Below, one piece after another: positions 50,689 through 59,266 of a DNA stretch of 64,000 bases. Source of the DNA: Halobacillus hunanensis. Lineage in GTDB: Bacteria > Bacillota > Bacilli > Bacillales > Halobacillaceae. The stretch's first letter is position 1. Each line of letters starts with the position of its first letter. The stretch is taken from NCBI RefSeq assembly GCF_900166655.1, contig NZ_FVZB01000006.1, positions 992,001 through 1,056,000 of the forward strand, given 5' to 3'. The translations under genes and the position numbers were made by a program. A model generated the notes under the pieces. That model saw only the letters and a program-made list of their open reading frames with translations, had not been told where the DNA came from and did not search any database.

Positions 50689-50741
50689 AACATAGCTGAG
50701 AATAAGAAGCATTGTCAACCTATATATCATTAAGTTAACAA
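50689..50741 (-). promoter_or_regulatory. bioY promoter overlapped by a BirA operator
   Basis: The inverted half-sites TTGTTAAC and GTTGACAA (minus strand; plus-strand positions 50734-50741 and 50712-50719) are 14 bp apart, matching the biotin repressor consensus in spacing and sequence. The right half-site contains the -35 TTGACA (50718-50713); the -10 is TATGTT (50694-50689) after 18 bp. Binding would block RNA polymerase. Confidence 0.8.
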
Positions 50742-50898
50742 GTATTCGTTTTCTTAATTAAACAAACCTTTACTCACCGATATTTTCTTATTAAGGAATT
50801 CAAGTGAGTGATTTGAACTAATTACCCCCTCCCAATACATGGTGACTTTTTACTTATTTTGGTGTAAAGTATATTAAAAAAATTACGGAGGCGTTTCC

Positions 50899-52347
50899 AT
50901 GCTATCCTACCAGCGCTCCATGGGACAATACGAAACACCCTTATCGACTGTCGAATACATGGTGAAGACTATACTCCAGGAAATTAAGCAAACACCACAA
51001 CCAGCCCATATATTAGATCCTTCTACAGGTGATGGTGTGTTTGTCAGGGCGCTGATAGAAGCAGGAGTCGATCCTACCTATATTCATGCTTATGATATCG
51101 ACCCTAACGTTTCCCTAGACGTACCTGATGTGCAATTCATTCATCAAGACTTCCTAACATCAAAGCCACAGCAAGTTTTCGATGCGATTATAGGAAACCC
51201 ACCCTACAAATCAATTCGTCACAGTGATTATTTTAAAAAAAATAAACAGGACCTCGAAAAAAACTTTAAAGAGATCGGTGTGCATAATTTGTATACCCTC
51301 TTTATCTATAAGGGACTTCAGTTATTGAAAGAAGGCGGAGTTTTATGCATGATCGTTCAAGATTCTTTTTTAACGAATGTGCATTATACCAAGTTTCGTC
51401 AGTACTTAATAGATCACACAGAAATAATTGAAATCATACTCGCCCCCAGGAAATTGTTTCACGTTGGCAAAGCTGATGTACGAACAGCCATTATAACGAT
51501 TAGGAAAGGTTCTCCTAAGCCAGATCACGTGATGAAATTAGTCGACCGCTTGGCAGCAGAAGAATACAATTCACCTCCAGCAGAGCGAGTACAATATTTA
51601 CAACAATCCTATTTTCGTATGATGCCTGGTTCCAATTTTGCCATTAATGTCCCTGAGGAAATTCTCTCCTTATTTATAAAACCAGAATTCACCCTGGCTG
51701 ATAAGGTACAAGGAGGAACAGGGATTTCAACTGGAAATGATAAACAGTTTCTATTCAGGCCCTGGGAAGTCAATGAAGATGATGAGGAGTGGATTCCTTT
51801 CTATAAAAATGGAGGGATTCGTGATCGATGGTATTATGAACCGAAATACTACATTCATAAGAATTGGGAAAAGTATAGCCGGGCAGTCCCTAAATTTACC
51901 GTTCGTAACCAGAAATTCTTTTTCCGTGAAGGAATTACCTGCTCCTCTATGGGGATCGACTTTCAGGCATCATACCTGCCTAAAGGCAGTCTGTTTGGGG
52001 TAAACACAAACCTCTTTACTGAAAATGAAGAAGAGCTTTATTACCTTCTAGGTCTCCTAAATAGCAATTTGACTAGCTACATGCTGCGTAAAGTGTTAAA
52101 TCGCACAAATATGATTACTTCCGGATATGTTAAAAAGCTGCCTTTTATTGAGCCGGACCCTCCATTAAAAAGCTGCATTTCCAAGCAAGTAAAGCACATC
52201 GTATCTGAGAAGCAGAAAAACTTATCCTATGATCCCACTATTCAGCAGCAAAACATAGATAATAGTATTTTTGATGTTTATCGCATCTCGCCCAGCAACC
52301 GAGTTCATGTTAATAATTTTTGTGAACAGCTTATTGAACTGTTATAA
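50899..52347 (+). CDS. Orphan adenine-N6 DNA methyltransferase, TaqI-like
   Basis: A 482-residue class I methyltransferase. SAM-binding motif I is HILDPSTGDGVFVRALIEAG (about 35-55), followed by the acidic AYDIDPN, and the catalytic motif IIGNPPYKSI (about 101-110) shows adenine-N6 specificity. The C-terminal half (from about 250) contains stretches like GTGISTGNDKQFLFRPWEV and a YYLLGLLNSNLTSYMLRK region, typical of TaqI/Eco57I-type target recognition. No restriction enzyme gene is adjacent on either side. It may be an epigenetic or solitary methylase, or the survivor of a lost restriction system. GGAGG lies about 9 nt before the ATG. Confidence 0.87.
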   Translation: MLSYQRSMGQYETPLSTVEYMVKTILQEIKQTPQPAHILDPSTGDGVFVRALIEAGVDPTYIHAYDIDPNVSLDVPDVQFIHQDFLTSKPQQVFDAIIGNPPYKSIRHSDYFKKNKQDLEKNFKEIGVHNLYTLFIYKGLQLLKEGGVLCMIVQDSFLTNVHYTKFRQYLIDHTEIIEIILAPRKLFHVGKADVRTAIITIRKGSPKPDHVMKLVDRLAAEEYNSPPAERVQYLQQSYFRMMPGSNFAINVPEEILSLFIKPEFTLADKVQGGTGISTGNDKQFLFRPWEVNEDDEEWIPFYKNGGIRDRWYYEPKYYIHKNWEKYSRAVPKFTVRNQKFFFREGITCSSMGIDFQASYLPKGSLFGVNTNLFTENEEELYYLLGLLNSNLTSYMLRKVLNRTNMITSGYVKKLPFIEPDPPLKSCISKQVKHIVSEKQKNLSYDPTIQQQNIDNSIFDVYRISPSNRVHVNNFCEQLIELL

Positions 52348-52353
52348 GAAAGC

Positions 52354-52382
52354 AAGCTCAAGCTGACAATGGGCTTGAGCTT
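52354..52382 (+). terminator. Terminator of the methyltransferase gene
   Basis: A perfect stem AAGCTCAAGC/GCTTGAGCTT with a 9-nt loop, then TTCG. Convergent with the truncated MFS gene. Confidence 0.7.
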
Positions 52383-52398
52383 TTCGCTATGTCAAAAG

Positions 52399-52690
52399 CT
52401 ATGCAGCTTTCAAACTTTTCCTTTTCTTCCTAATGTCTCTCTTAGTTAATATGGACATAATTAAGGCCACCACGAAGAGTCCGGCAAAGAAGATTAAACT
52501 ACTTTCATAGCTGCCCGTTGTATCATTCATATAAGCTGCAAATTGCGGTCCGGCAAGACCCGATGCGGCCCAAGCTGTCAAAATATAACCATGAATGGCA
52601 CCTAATTCTTTCGTACCAAACAAATCCCCAATAAAGGCTGGGATTGTTGAAAAACCTCCACCATAACACGTGTAAATAATACCAAGTGAA
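52399..52690 (-). pseudogene. Truncated MFS transporter (OFA family), C-terminal piece
   Basis: About 97 residues remain: LGIIYTCYGGGFSTIPAFIG, LFGTKELGAIHGYILTAWAA, two further helices, and the basic tail KRDIRKKRKSLKAA. This is the last third of an oxalate/formate-antiporter-type MFS protein. On its 5' side the frame runs into the right end of an IS200/IS605 element at about 52691. The N-terminal part is not found beyond the element's other end (54480 onward is the terminator of another gene), so it was deleted, not just interrupted. Confidence 0.85.
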
Positions 52691-52691
52691 C

Positions 52692-52810
52692 TACCCACCA
52701 CTTACCACCCTTATGGATGCTTGAAGTGGGGGCTTCTTGGGTCATCACCACTTTTGTTAGCTAGTGAAATGGACCAAGCTAACCCTCTTGTTCCAAGAGT
52801 TTTTATTTTA
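52692..52810 (-). ncRNA. Predicted TnpB guide RNA scaffold (omega RNA)
   Basis: In IS200/IS605 elements the 3' end of tnpB plus the right-end hairpin is processed into the RNA that guides TnpB. Here the stretch from the tnpB stop to the right end contains two stems (ACTCTTGGAACAAGAG-type and CCCACTT/AAGTGGTGGG). The guide would be the first host bases after the right end, inside the MFS remnant (beginning near TTCACTTGGTATTATTTACA). Prediction from family knowledge. Confidence 0.5.
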
Positions 52811-53926
52811 TTAGGCAATCGCTAATAAGCGAATGCCTTCTTTTTTGATGTTTAGGGCAGCGTTGTAGTCTCGATCAAGATTTAGGCCACAAGCACAATG
52901 ATAGATACGTTCTGACAAGGCTACCTCTTTTACGGAGCCACAACTTGAACAAGTTTTTGTAGAAGGAAACCATTTGTCTATTTTGACAAGTTGTTTCCCT
53001 TGTTCATGTAGCTTGTACAGCAGAAAAGAAGTGAACATTCCCCATCCATTATCAGCTACACTTTTTCCAAATTGAAGTGCTTTCGACATTCCCTTCATAT
53101 CTAAATCTTCGATAATGATGGCATCATAATTCACAACGAACTCTTTCGACGTATGATGAAGAAAATTTTTGCGTTGGTTGGCGACTTTTTCTTGAATTTT
53201 AGCCACTCGAATCCGTTGTTTATTCCAATTCGAAGAGCCTTTCTTTTTTCGAGAAAGCTTGCGTTGTTCCGTTGCTAATTTATCAAGCATTTGACGATAG
53301 AAACGAGGATAATTGGCTTTCTTACCTGTTTCACTATCGACAAACAATCCATCCATCGCAAAATCTAACCCAACAACACTTTGAATTTCCTTGCCTTTAA
53401 TCTCTTTTTCATATTCAGTCAAAATCGAAATATAGTATTTTCCTGATGCCGTCATTGAAATGGTGCATGACTTCATGTTGTGCTCCACAGGAATCTGTCT
53501 ATGTTGCTTCATTTTTACTATTTTAAGTTTAGGTAATTTGATATGACGATCCAATAACTCAATATTTCCGTTTACGACATTCGTTGTGTAGCTTTGTTTA
53601 TGTCTCTTACTTTTGAATTTTGGAAACTTAGCGTTACCTTTGAAAAAGGCTTTATAAGCCTTATCTAAGTTTAGCTGTGCATTGGCAAGCGCTAAAGAAT
53701 CAACTTCTTTTAGCCACGAGTATTCTTTTTTGTATTTAGCAGGAGTCGGGTGTTTCACCTTTTTTAAGGTTTCTTTATCATCTTTGAGGCGATCATACGT
53801 TTCTTTTCGTTCTGATAACATTTTGTTATAGATAAAGCGAACACAACCAAAGGTTTTGTGTATAACGATCTCCTGTTCTTCCGTTGGATACAGACGAAAT
53901 TTATACGCTTTATTTTGTTTAGCCAT
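52811..53926 (-). CDS. tnpB: TnpB RNA-guided endonuclease, IS605 OrfB
   Basis: A 371-residue protein. The N-terminal HTH/WED-type part starts AYKFRLYPTEEQEIVIHKTFG. The RuvC catalytic residues are present: D in VVGLDFAMDG, E in AIIIEDLDMKGM, D in LNLDRDYNAALNI. The zinc finger C-x2-C...C-x-C (CSSCGSVK...YHCACG) is intact. TnpB cuts DNA at sites matching its guide and thereby favours retention of the element. It is not truncated. AGGTGA precedes the ATG. It follows tnpA by 11 nt. Confidence 0.94.
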   Translation of the reverse strand: MAKQNKAYKFRLYPTEEQEIVIHKTFGCVRFIYNKMLSERKETYDRLKDDKETLKKVKHPTPAKYKKEYSWLKEVDSLALANAQLNLDKAYKAFFKGNAKFPKFKSKRHKQSYTTNVVNGNIELLDRHIKLPKLKIVKMKQHRQIPVEHNMKSCTISMTASGKYYISILTEYEKEIKGKEIQSVVGLDFAMDGLFVDSETGKKANYPRFYRQMLDKLATEQRKLSRKKKGSSNWNKQRIRVAKIQEKVANQRKNFLHHTSKEFVVNYDAIIIEDLDMKGMSKALQFGKSVADNGWGMFTSFLLYKLHEQGKQLVKIDKWFPSTKTCSSCGSVKEVALSERIYHCACGLNLDRDYNAALNIKKEGIRLLAIA

Positions 53927-53937
53927 ATCAAATCACC

Positions 53938-54336
53938 TCACTTTATCTCTTGATTTTCAATATACGTTTTCACCACTTCAATAGGTGAACCACCAGTAGT
54001 CAATAAACAGAAACTTCTCGACCAAAACATTTCTTTCCATAGTTTTTCACGCACATAGGGAAAACCCTTCTTGATAAGTCTCGAACTTGCACTTTTATAC
54101 GCATTGACGAACTTTGATAATTCACTGTTGGGGTGAGCTTTGAACAGGATATGAACATGATCTATATCATGGTTCCACTCAACCAATGTAATATTGTATT
54201 TCCCGCCCAATGACACAAATTTTTCTTTTGCATAATCAGAAATTGAATCGTTCATAACTTTTCTTCGGTATTTCACTACTAGTACAAGATGATAATACAT
54301 TAAGAATACTGAATGATTATTACTATCTAATTTCAT
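53938..54336 (-). CDS. tnpA: TnpA, IS200/IS605 Y1 transposase
   Basis: A 132-residue HUH single-strand transposase. The metal-binding HUH motif is HVHILF in WNHDIDHVHILFKAHP, and the catalytic tyrosine is likely in the C-terminal helix VVKTYIENQEIK. The length is that of full, active members. It moves the element by a peel-and-paste single-strand mechanism guided by the subterminal hairpins. With an intact tnpB, the element looks autonomous. Confidence 0.92.
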   Translation of the reverse strand: MKLDSNNHSVFLMYYHLVLVVKYRRKVMNDSISDYAKEKFVSLGGKYNITLVEWNHDIDHVHILFKAHPNSELSKFVNAYKSASSRLIKKGFPYVREKLWKEMFWSRSFCLLTTGGSPIEVVKTYIENQEIK

Positions 54337-54523
54337 TGGTATATCAATCCTTATGTTTTATAAGACTGATTATACCATGTCTATAACAAAAAGTCTTAGG
54401 GCTAACGCCCAACCGAAATTCATCTCCCCCCTTACCGTTAGGATACACCCTTCACACGCTTGAAGAGGGAGACTTCTTTCAGAAAAATGTTAAATTCAAA
54501 ATTTTATGAAATAAAAAAAGAGG

Positions 54524-54553
54524 ATGCTTGTATACAATGGTACGTACAAGCAC
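54524..54553 (-). terminator. Terminator of the SDR/QueA-like/VOC operon
   Basis: A stem GCTTGTA/TACAAGC (54526-54532/54545-54551) with flanking pairs, followed on the minus strand by CCTCTTTTTTTATT. Confidence 0.75.
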
Positions 54554-54561
54554 CCGAATTA

Positions 54562-54903
54562 TTATGAACGTTGGACAAACTCAATAATTTCTTTGTTAAA
54601 CCCCTGGTAGTAGACCACCTCTAGCCCTGCCATACTGTATGGTCCCTCATAAATAGACAAACCCCTGTTGCTAAGTTCCCGGATTTTAGCCGGCAGGTCA
54701 AATACCTCTATTGCAAAATGTACCCCCTGAGGCTGTCGATCTTTAGGCTGGACTAATTCAATCGTACAGTCTTCATTTGTTAAAAAAACGATACGTTCAT
54801 CTGGGAATTCCAGCCTCCTATCAACCGTAAACCCCAACTGGCAGCAATAAAACCTCTCCGCCTGCTCAACATCGAACACTTCAACCCCGACATGATGAAA
54901 CAT
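54562..54903 (-). CDS. VOC-family (glyoxalase-fold) protein
   Basis: A 113-residue single VOC unit: MFHHVGVEVFDVEQAERFYC...LGF at the start, QGVHFAIEVFD in the middle, and EIIEFVQ at the end. The usual metal ligands are His (HHVGVEV), a His in VHFAIE and Glu (EIIEFV), so metal binding is likely. Family members include glyoxalase I, dioxygenases and epimerases. The ATG follows the stop of the QueA-like gene with no gap (TAA then ATG), a sign of tight translational coupling. The substrate is unknown. Confidence 0.85.
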   Translation of the reverse strand: MFHHVGVEVFDVEQAERFYCCQLGFTVDRRLEFPDERIVFLTNEDCTIELVQPKDRQPQGVHFAIEVFDLPAKIRELSNRGLSIYEGPYSMAGLEVVYYQGFNKEIIEFVQRS

Positions 54904-55935
54904 TTACAGTCTGCCTGGGACAATTAGATTCATGTCCCCAAATTCATGCCAAAAATAACCCTGTTCAATGGCTTCATTATAAGCTCCTATTAATACCTCA
55001 TGGTCAACAAACGCTGTGAGCAAGTCTAGATGACTAGCTTCTGGTTCATGGAAGCCAGTTAAGAGGGCATCCACTATTCTCAAGGAATGCTCCTGATTAA
55101 TATACAAATAGGTAAGAACAGAGTCCTGCGGAGTTAAGCGATCATTCCGAACAGCTGATTCCAGCGCACGTACAACGGTTGTGCCTACAGCTGTCACACG
55201 GCGCCCTTCCTCTTTGGCTTTATTGATAACTCCAGCTGTTTCATGCGGGATCGTGTAAAGTTCGGGATGACTGGACGGTGACGGCCATTTATCATCCTCG
55301 TAATAGCTCAAAGAAGTATGAAGTGTAACATAGCATATTTCCACCCCTTTTTCTTCCAACGCCGCGATGATTTCCCAAGTAAATGCGCGTCCGGCTGAGG
55401 CCATCTCAATAGATCCTGGTACAGAACTATAGACGGTTTGATAGTCATTCAGCGGCCAAGGGTTTTCCACATACTCATAGTAAATTGGGGATCCATAGTC
55501 ATAAATATATTCCATCAGCGAAATCCCGCCGAACTGGAATTTCAATACTTGCAAAGGATGTTCACTTCCCCTCCCTTCAACTGTTGCCAAGAGGCCGTTT
55601 TGAAAGTAAATGTTTTCCCCATCTCTGTATTGATTTCCTACTAACAACACTTCGTACCGATCATGATTTACTTTCCTGGCTAATCGAACTTCAACATCAC
55701 CATTTGCTCCGCCAGCTTGCAAACTTGAAGGGATCGTTCTCGACCGATTGAGGACGATCACATCACCTGCTTGAAAAGTATCGATTATAGTACGGAAGTG
55801 TGTATGCTTCCTTTTTCCGGACAATGGGTCTAGCACCATCATTCTAACTTGGTCACGCTCAAGACCTCTTCGTTCTATAGGTGATGATGCATGAAGATGA
55901 GTAGGAATTTCAAACGAGGTTAACAGATTACTCAT
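54904..55935 (-). CDS. QueA-like protein with altered signature motifs
   Basis: A 343-residue protein aligning along its whole length with QueA, the S-adenosylmethionine:tRNA ribosyltransferase-isomerase that makes epoxyqueuosine. Shared: FEIPTHLHASSPIERRG, LDPLSGKRKHTHFR, VGTTVVRALES, and IVDALLTGFHEPEASHLDLLTAF. Changed: the NDTRV site is NRSRT, the APTAGLHFT site is EMASAGRAFT, the HVGLGTF site is LHTSLSYYE, and the end YRFFSYGDAM site is YFWHEFGDMN. These are the usual active-site segments, so it probably acts on another substrate. SD GGGAGG precedes ATG 55935. It overlaps the SDR gene by 8 nt and abuts the VOC gene. Confidence 0.82.
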   Translation of the reverse strand: MSNLLTSFEIPTHLHASSPIERRGLERDQVRMMVLDPLSGKRKHTHFRTIIDTFQAGDVIVLNRSRTIPSSLQAGGANGDVEVRLARKVNHDRYEVLLVGNQYRDGENIYFQNGLLATVEGRGSEHPLQVLKFQFGGISLMEYIYDYGSPIYYEYVENPWPLNDYQTVYSSVPGSIEMASAGRAFTWEIIAALEEKGVEICYVTLHTSLSYYEDDKWPSPSSHPELYTIPHETAGVINKAKEEGRRVTAVGTTVVRALESAVRNDRLTPQDSVLTYLYINQEHSLRIVDALLTGFHEPEASHLDLLTAFVDHEVLIGAYNEAIEQGYFWHEFGDMNLIVPGRL

Positions 55936-56653
55936 GTACCAGCGCCTCCCTTGAGAAACCTTCCGCTTCGAAGCGTTCCCCGTTATGGTTTCTCGATTCA
56001 TCAGAAGCTAAATAGAAGAAAACGTCTAACCTGTCTTCCGGTCTTGCCAGCTGGTAATCGCAATCAGGAACGGCTCGATCATGCATTTCGGTATCCATTT
56101 CACCCGGATCTACCATATTAATTCTTATACTATAATCAGCAATTTCGCATGACCACGTTTGTGTCAATCCTTCCACGGCAAACTTTGAGATCCCATAAGC
56201 GCCCCACTCGGCAAACCCAGTATGCCCCGCTTCTGAAGTTAAGTTAATAATTGAACCAGTCCGGTTTGCAATCATTCCTGGCAGCACTCTTTTGGTCACG
56301 AGAAATGGATTCATGCTATTGACTTTTAACACATGAAGAAACTGTTCATGGTCATAATCAAGAAGCTGCTTAGGGCCAGGGCCGAATACGGAAGCATTAT
56401 TAATTAACACATCCACACTTCCGAATCGATCCTCTACTAGAGAAACGAACTTTTCGATATCATGGACGTTTGAAACGTCCGCTTGGAGAGCAATCACTTC
56501 TGCACCTAATTCCTCAATCTCTTTCTGTACGGCTTTTAACTCCTGGGCTCCCTTTGCACAAATAGCAATACGATGATTCTGTTTAGCGAACCCTAAGGCT
56601 AACGCTTTCCCAAGACCCTTAGAGCCACCCGTTATCATAATGGTTTTACTCAT
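55928..56653 (-). CDS. Short-chain dehydrogenase/reductase (SDR)
   Basis: A 241-residue classical SDR: cofactor motif TGGSKGLGKALALGF (TGxxxGxG, residues 8-15), NNAS (about 87), and the catalytic S-Y-K in LTSEAGHTG...YGISK (Y about 152, K about 156). The family reduces or oxidises carbonyl/hydroxyl groups with NAD(P)H. It is the first gene of the SDR/QueA-like/VOC operon, overlapping the next gene by 8 nt. The substrate is unknown; the coupling suggests a shared pathway with the other two. Confidence 0.9.
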   Translation of the reverse strand: MSKTIMITGGSKGLGKALALGFAKQNHRIAICAKGAQELKAVQKEIEELGAEVIALQADVSNVHDIEKFVSLVEDRFGSVDVLINNASVFGPGPKQLLDYDHEQFLHVLKVNSMNPFLVTKRVLPGMIANRTGSIINLTSEAGHTGFAEWGAYGISKFAVEGLTQTWSCEIADYSIRINMVDPGEMDTEMHDRAVPDCDYQLARPEDRLDVFFYLASDESRNHNGERFEAEGFSREALVHE

Positions 56654-56799
56654 AATAAAATCTCCTTTCCCTATCTAAGTATCCTTAGTATAGAAAAAGG
56701 AGACACACTAAGCATGAGTCACATAAAGTATCTTTATCTCACACATTCGATGCAGGAGTATTTACGACTTTTGTCGTAATCTATTTCCCAGGAAATAGA

Positions 56800-59079
56800 T
56801 TAATAAATTATTTTGTAGTTTTTCCATTCTTCCGGTAGAAGATTGACGTATTTATTATTCAAAAATCGATCATCAATTAATTGGATAACCCCGTAGTCTT
56901 CTTCTGAACGAATAAGCCGTCCTCCAGCTTGCAGTACCTTATTCATCCCTGGGAATACATAGGCGTAGTCATACCCATTGCGGCCACGCTTTGAAAAGTA
57001 AGACTTAATTAATTCACGTTCAAAATTGCGCGGTGCTAACCCAATTCCTATAATGGCCACTCCGTTTAGACGGTCTCCTCTTAAATCAACACCTTCAGAA
57101 AAGACCCCTCCCAGTACAGCAAAACCTGCTAAGTGTCCGCCTTCAACAAATTGAGCAAGGAAATCATCCCTGCGTTCCTCCGTCATCCCTTGTTCCTGTG
57201 ACACAGCATCTAGATCATACGATTGAAAATGTTCATAAACTAACCGCATATACTGATAGGAAGGAAAAAAGAATAAATGATTGCCAGGTTGATTTTTCAC
57301 CTGATTATACAATAGTTCAGCCAGACGATTCGCAGTCTGTTGTCTATTTTTAAACCTTGTTGATAATGACACCAGGCTTACGTCAATTTGCCCCGGGTCA
57401 TATGGGGAAGGAAGTCTGAGGATATAGTCATGATCCTGCCCGCCAAGCATATCCTTGTAATAACCAAACGGTGATAAAGTAGCAGAGAAAAAGATATTGG
57501 AACGAAACGGCTTCGAAGCTTGGTGCAGTACGTGAGAAGGATCGATGCAATAAAGTTTTATGCTTATATGCTGGTTAAGGCTGTTGCCAATATAGACATA
57601 ATGCTCATCAACCATACCCAGTATTTTCAGGAAGTTTTGGGTTGCAAAATAACACTCAAGCAACACCTCATCTCTTTCTTCCTCCTCGTTCTGATCACGA
57701 AGCTGACGTTCAGCTTGGTTTATAAACCTTTCCAGATTCTCTTCTAACTGACCAGGGATATCATCAAGCTGGTATTCTATTGCTGATTCCCTTGCGTCTA
57801 CGGCGTCCATATCTTTCATAACACTTGCTGCCGTTTCAGCTAATTCATTATTTGTTCCTCTATACTGTCTGTTAATTCCCTTATATGATCCGCCAGTAAT
57901 TTCAGCCGAGTACATTTCCCGGGCACGCTCCACCAAATTATGGGCTTCATCTATTAGTAATGCTGTTTTTTTCTTTTGCTCCGGCATTAGTCTTTTAAGT
58001 GATACGCGTGGGTCAAAAATATAATTGTAATCCCCTATTACAACATCAACGACATCAGTTAAATCCAAGGAAAACTCAAAAGGACATACCCGATGTTTTC
58101 TTGCGTATTTTTCGATAACGTTACGGGTAATTTGCGTTTCATTCATTAACACGTCAACGATAGCTCCATTAATTCGATCATAATAGCCATCTGCAAACTC
58201 ACAATAATCAGGCTGGCAAATCGTTTCTTCTTGAAAACAGATTTTGTCCTTAGCTGTCAATGTTACAGAACGTAACATTAAGCCGGTTTCTTCCATCAAA
58301 CGAAGCGCTTCCTCAGCTGTCGAACGAGTGACCGTTTTTGCTGTTAAATAAAATAACCGCTCATGCTTCCCTTTTTCCATGGCCTTTATCGCCGGAAATA
58401 ACGTTGAGATCGTCTTGCCTATACCTGTAGGCGCCTGGGCAAATAAGGTTCGTTGTTCTTGAACTGTACGATACACACTCCCTGCGAACTGACGCTGTCC
58501 TGATCGATAGTTTGAAAAAGGAAACGTTAAATCGGGAATCGTCTTTTGTTTTTGTTCACGAATATGCAAAAGAATTCTGGCATATGACATGTATTCTTCG
58601 ATGGTTTGCTGGATAAAGGATTTCAGTTCAGCTACTGTGTATGTGTGAACAAAGCGCTTCTTTTCCTTCGTTTGTTTTTGAACATAGGTTAGTTGAACAT
58701 CTATTGTGTCCAATCCCTCTTGTTCCGCGTAGATAAAGGCATACCCCTTAGCTTGAGCCCAATAGACCGGAAAGCTGTTTTCAGTGAGCTCTTCAAGCTC
58801 AAGAGCAGTTGACTTTATTTCGTCGATTTTCGGGCCTTTTTTTGTGGTAAGAACCCCGTCACATCTTCCATGAATATGCAGCTTGATCTCCTCGTAAGCG
58901 TATGTATATTCAAGGGGGACTTCCTTCTCTTCGCCTTCGTTGTATTCCTTCTGAACAGCTTTATGGATAGCTGTTCCTTCTTGCAGCGCCGTATTGGATC
59001 GAAATCGATTATCGATACTGCCTTCACGATACACATATTCAACCAATGCCCGCACCGAAATACTTAACTCCTGATCCAC
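56800..59079 (-). CDS. DinG/XPD-like helicase fused to a PD-(D/E)XK nuclease domain
   Basis: A 759-residue protein. Residues about 1-175 form a Cas4/RecB-like nuclease domain with the conserved His (IHKAV), D in HGRCDGVL, and E-x-K in IDEIKST. The helicase part has Walker A APTGIGKT (about 213-220), DEAH box LLIDEAHN, and late motifs such as GGVFSEGVDLRG and QAGGRLIRSEEDYG. Four cysteines in the FeS position (C in KICFQ, TICQPDYCEF, HRVCPF) suggest a [4Fe-4S] cluster as in XPD. It likely acts in DNA repair. The start is GTG behind GGAGGGG. Single gene, 147 bp after the cassette's start region. Confidence 0.88.
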   Translation of the reverse strand: MDQELSISVRALVEYVYREGSIDNRFRSNTALQEGTAIHKAVQKEYNEGEEKEVPLEYTYAYEEIKLHIHGRCDGVLTTKKGPKIDEIKSTALELEELTENSFPVYWAQAKGYAFIYAEQEGLDTIDVQLTYVQKQTKEKKRFVHTYTVAELKSFIQQTIEEYMSYARILLHIREQKQKTIPDLTFPFSNYRSGQRQFAGSVYRTVQEQRTLFAQAPTGIGKTISTLFPAIKAMEKGKHERLFYLTAKTVTRSTAEEALRLMEETGLMLRSVTLTAKDKICFQEETICQPDYCEFADGYYDRINGAIVDVLMNETQITRNVIEKYARKHRVCPFEFSLDLTDVVDVVIGDYNYIFDPRVSLKRLMPEQKKKTALLIDEAHNLVERAREMYSAEITGGSYKGINRQYRGTNNELAETAASVMKDMDAVDARESAIEYQLDDIPGQLEENLERFINQAERQLRDQNEEEERDEVLLECYFATQNFLKILGMVDEHYVYIGNSLNQHISIKLYCIDPSHVLHQASKPFRSNIFFSATLSPFGYYKDMLGGQDHDYILRLPSPYDPGQIDVSLVSLSTRFKNRQQTANRLAELLYNQVKNQPGNHLFFFPSYQYMRLVYEHFQSYDLDAVSQEQGMTEERRDDFLAQFVEGGHLAGFAVLGGVFSEGVDLRGDRLNGVAIIGIGLAPRNFERELIKSYFSKRGRNGYDYAYVFPGMNKVLQAGGRLIRSEEDYGVIQLIDDRFLNNKYVNLLPEEWKNYKIIY

Positions 59080-59266
59080 TAAAACCCCTCCTGCCTACAA
59101 ACAAGTGATAAAACACCGTCAATTTTTGCTATCGATTTTCGAATGTCTACTTAATAAGCTAACATGTTATAATAATAGGTAAATCTTATATATTTCTCAA
59201 AATTTGATTTCAACATATACTAATAATAATAAGCGAAATTACTCAGAAACTACAGGTGATTGCATT

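Larger units (their letters stand above)
52691..54480 (-). mobile_element. IS200/IS605-type element with tnpA and tnpB
   Basis: Both genes read on the minus strand, tnpA first, tnpB second. Subterminal hairpins are visible: left end CTCCC...GGGGGGAG (54424-54471 on the plus strand) and right end with CCCACTT and AAGTGGTGGG (about 52693-52732). The two ends share AGAAG(T/C)C(T/C)CC and CTTCAAGC. No target duplication is expected for this class. The exact ends are estimated from the hairpins. The gap 54337-54423 carries a likely tnpA promoter region and no gene. Confidence 0.8.

Noticed and set aside
50899-52347. Complete restriction-modification or defence island
   Set aside because: Only a methyltransferase is present; the neighbours are bioY, a broken MFS gene and an IS, with no nuclease partner.
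52399-54553. Prophage or integrative element
   Set aside because: No integrase, structural or replication genes; the mobile DNA here is a single IS200/IS605 unit.
54904-55935. Plain queA annotation
   Set aside because: Full-length similarity is clear, but the usual active-site segments are replaced, so the standard enzymatic label is not justified.
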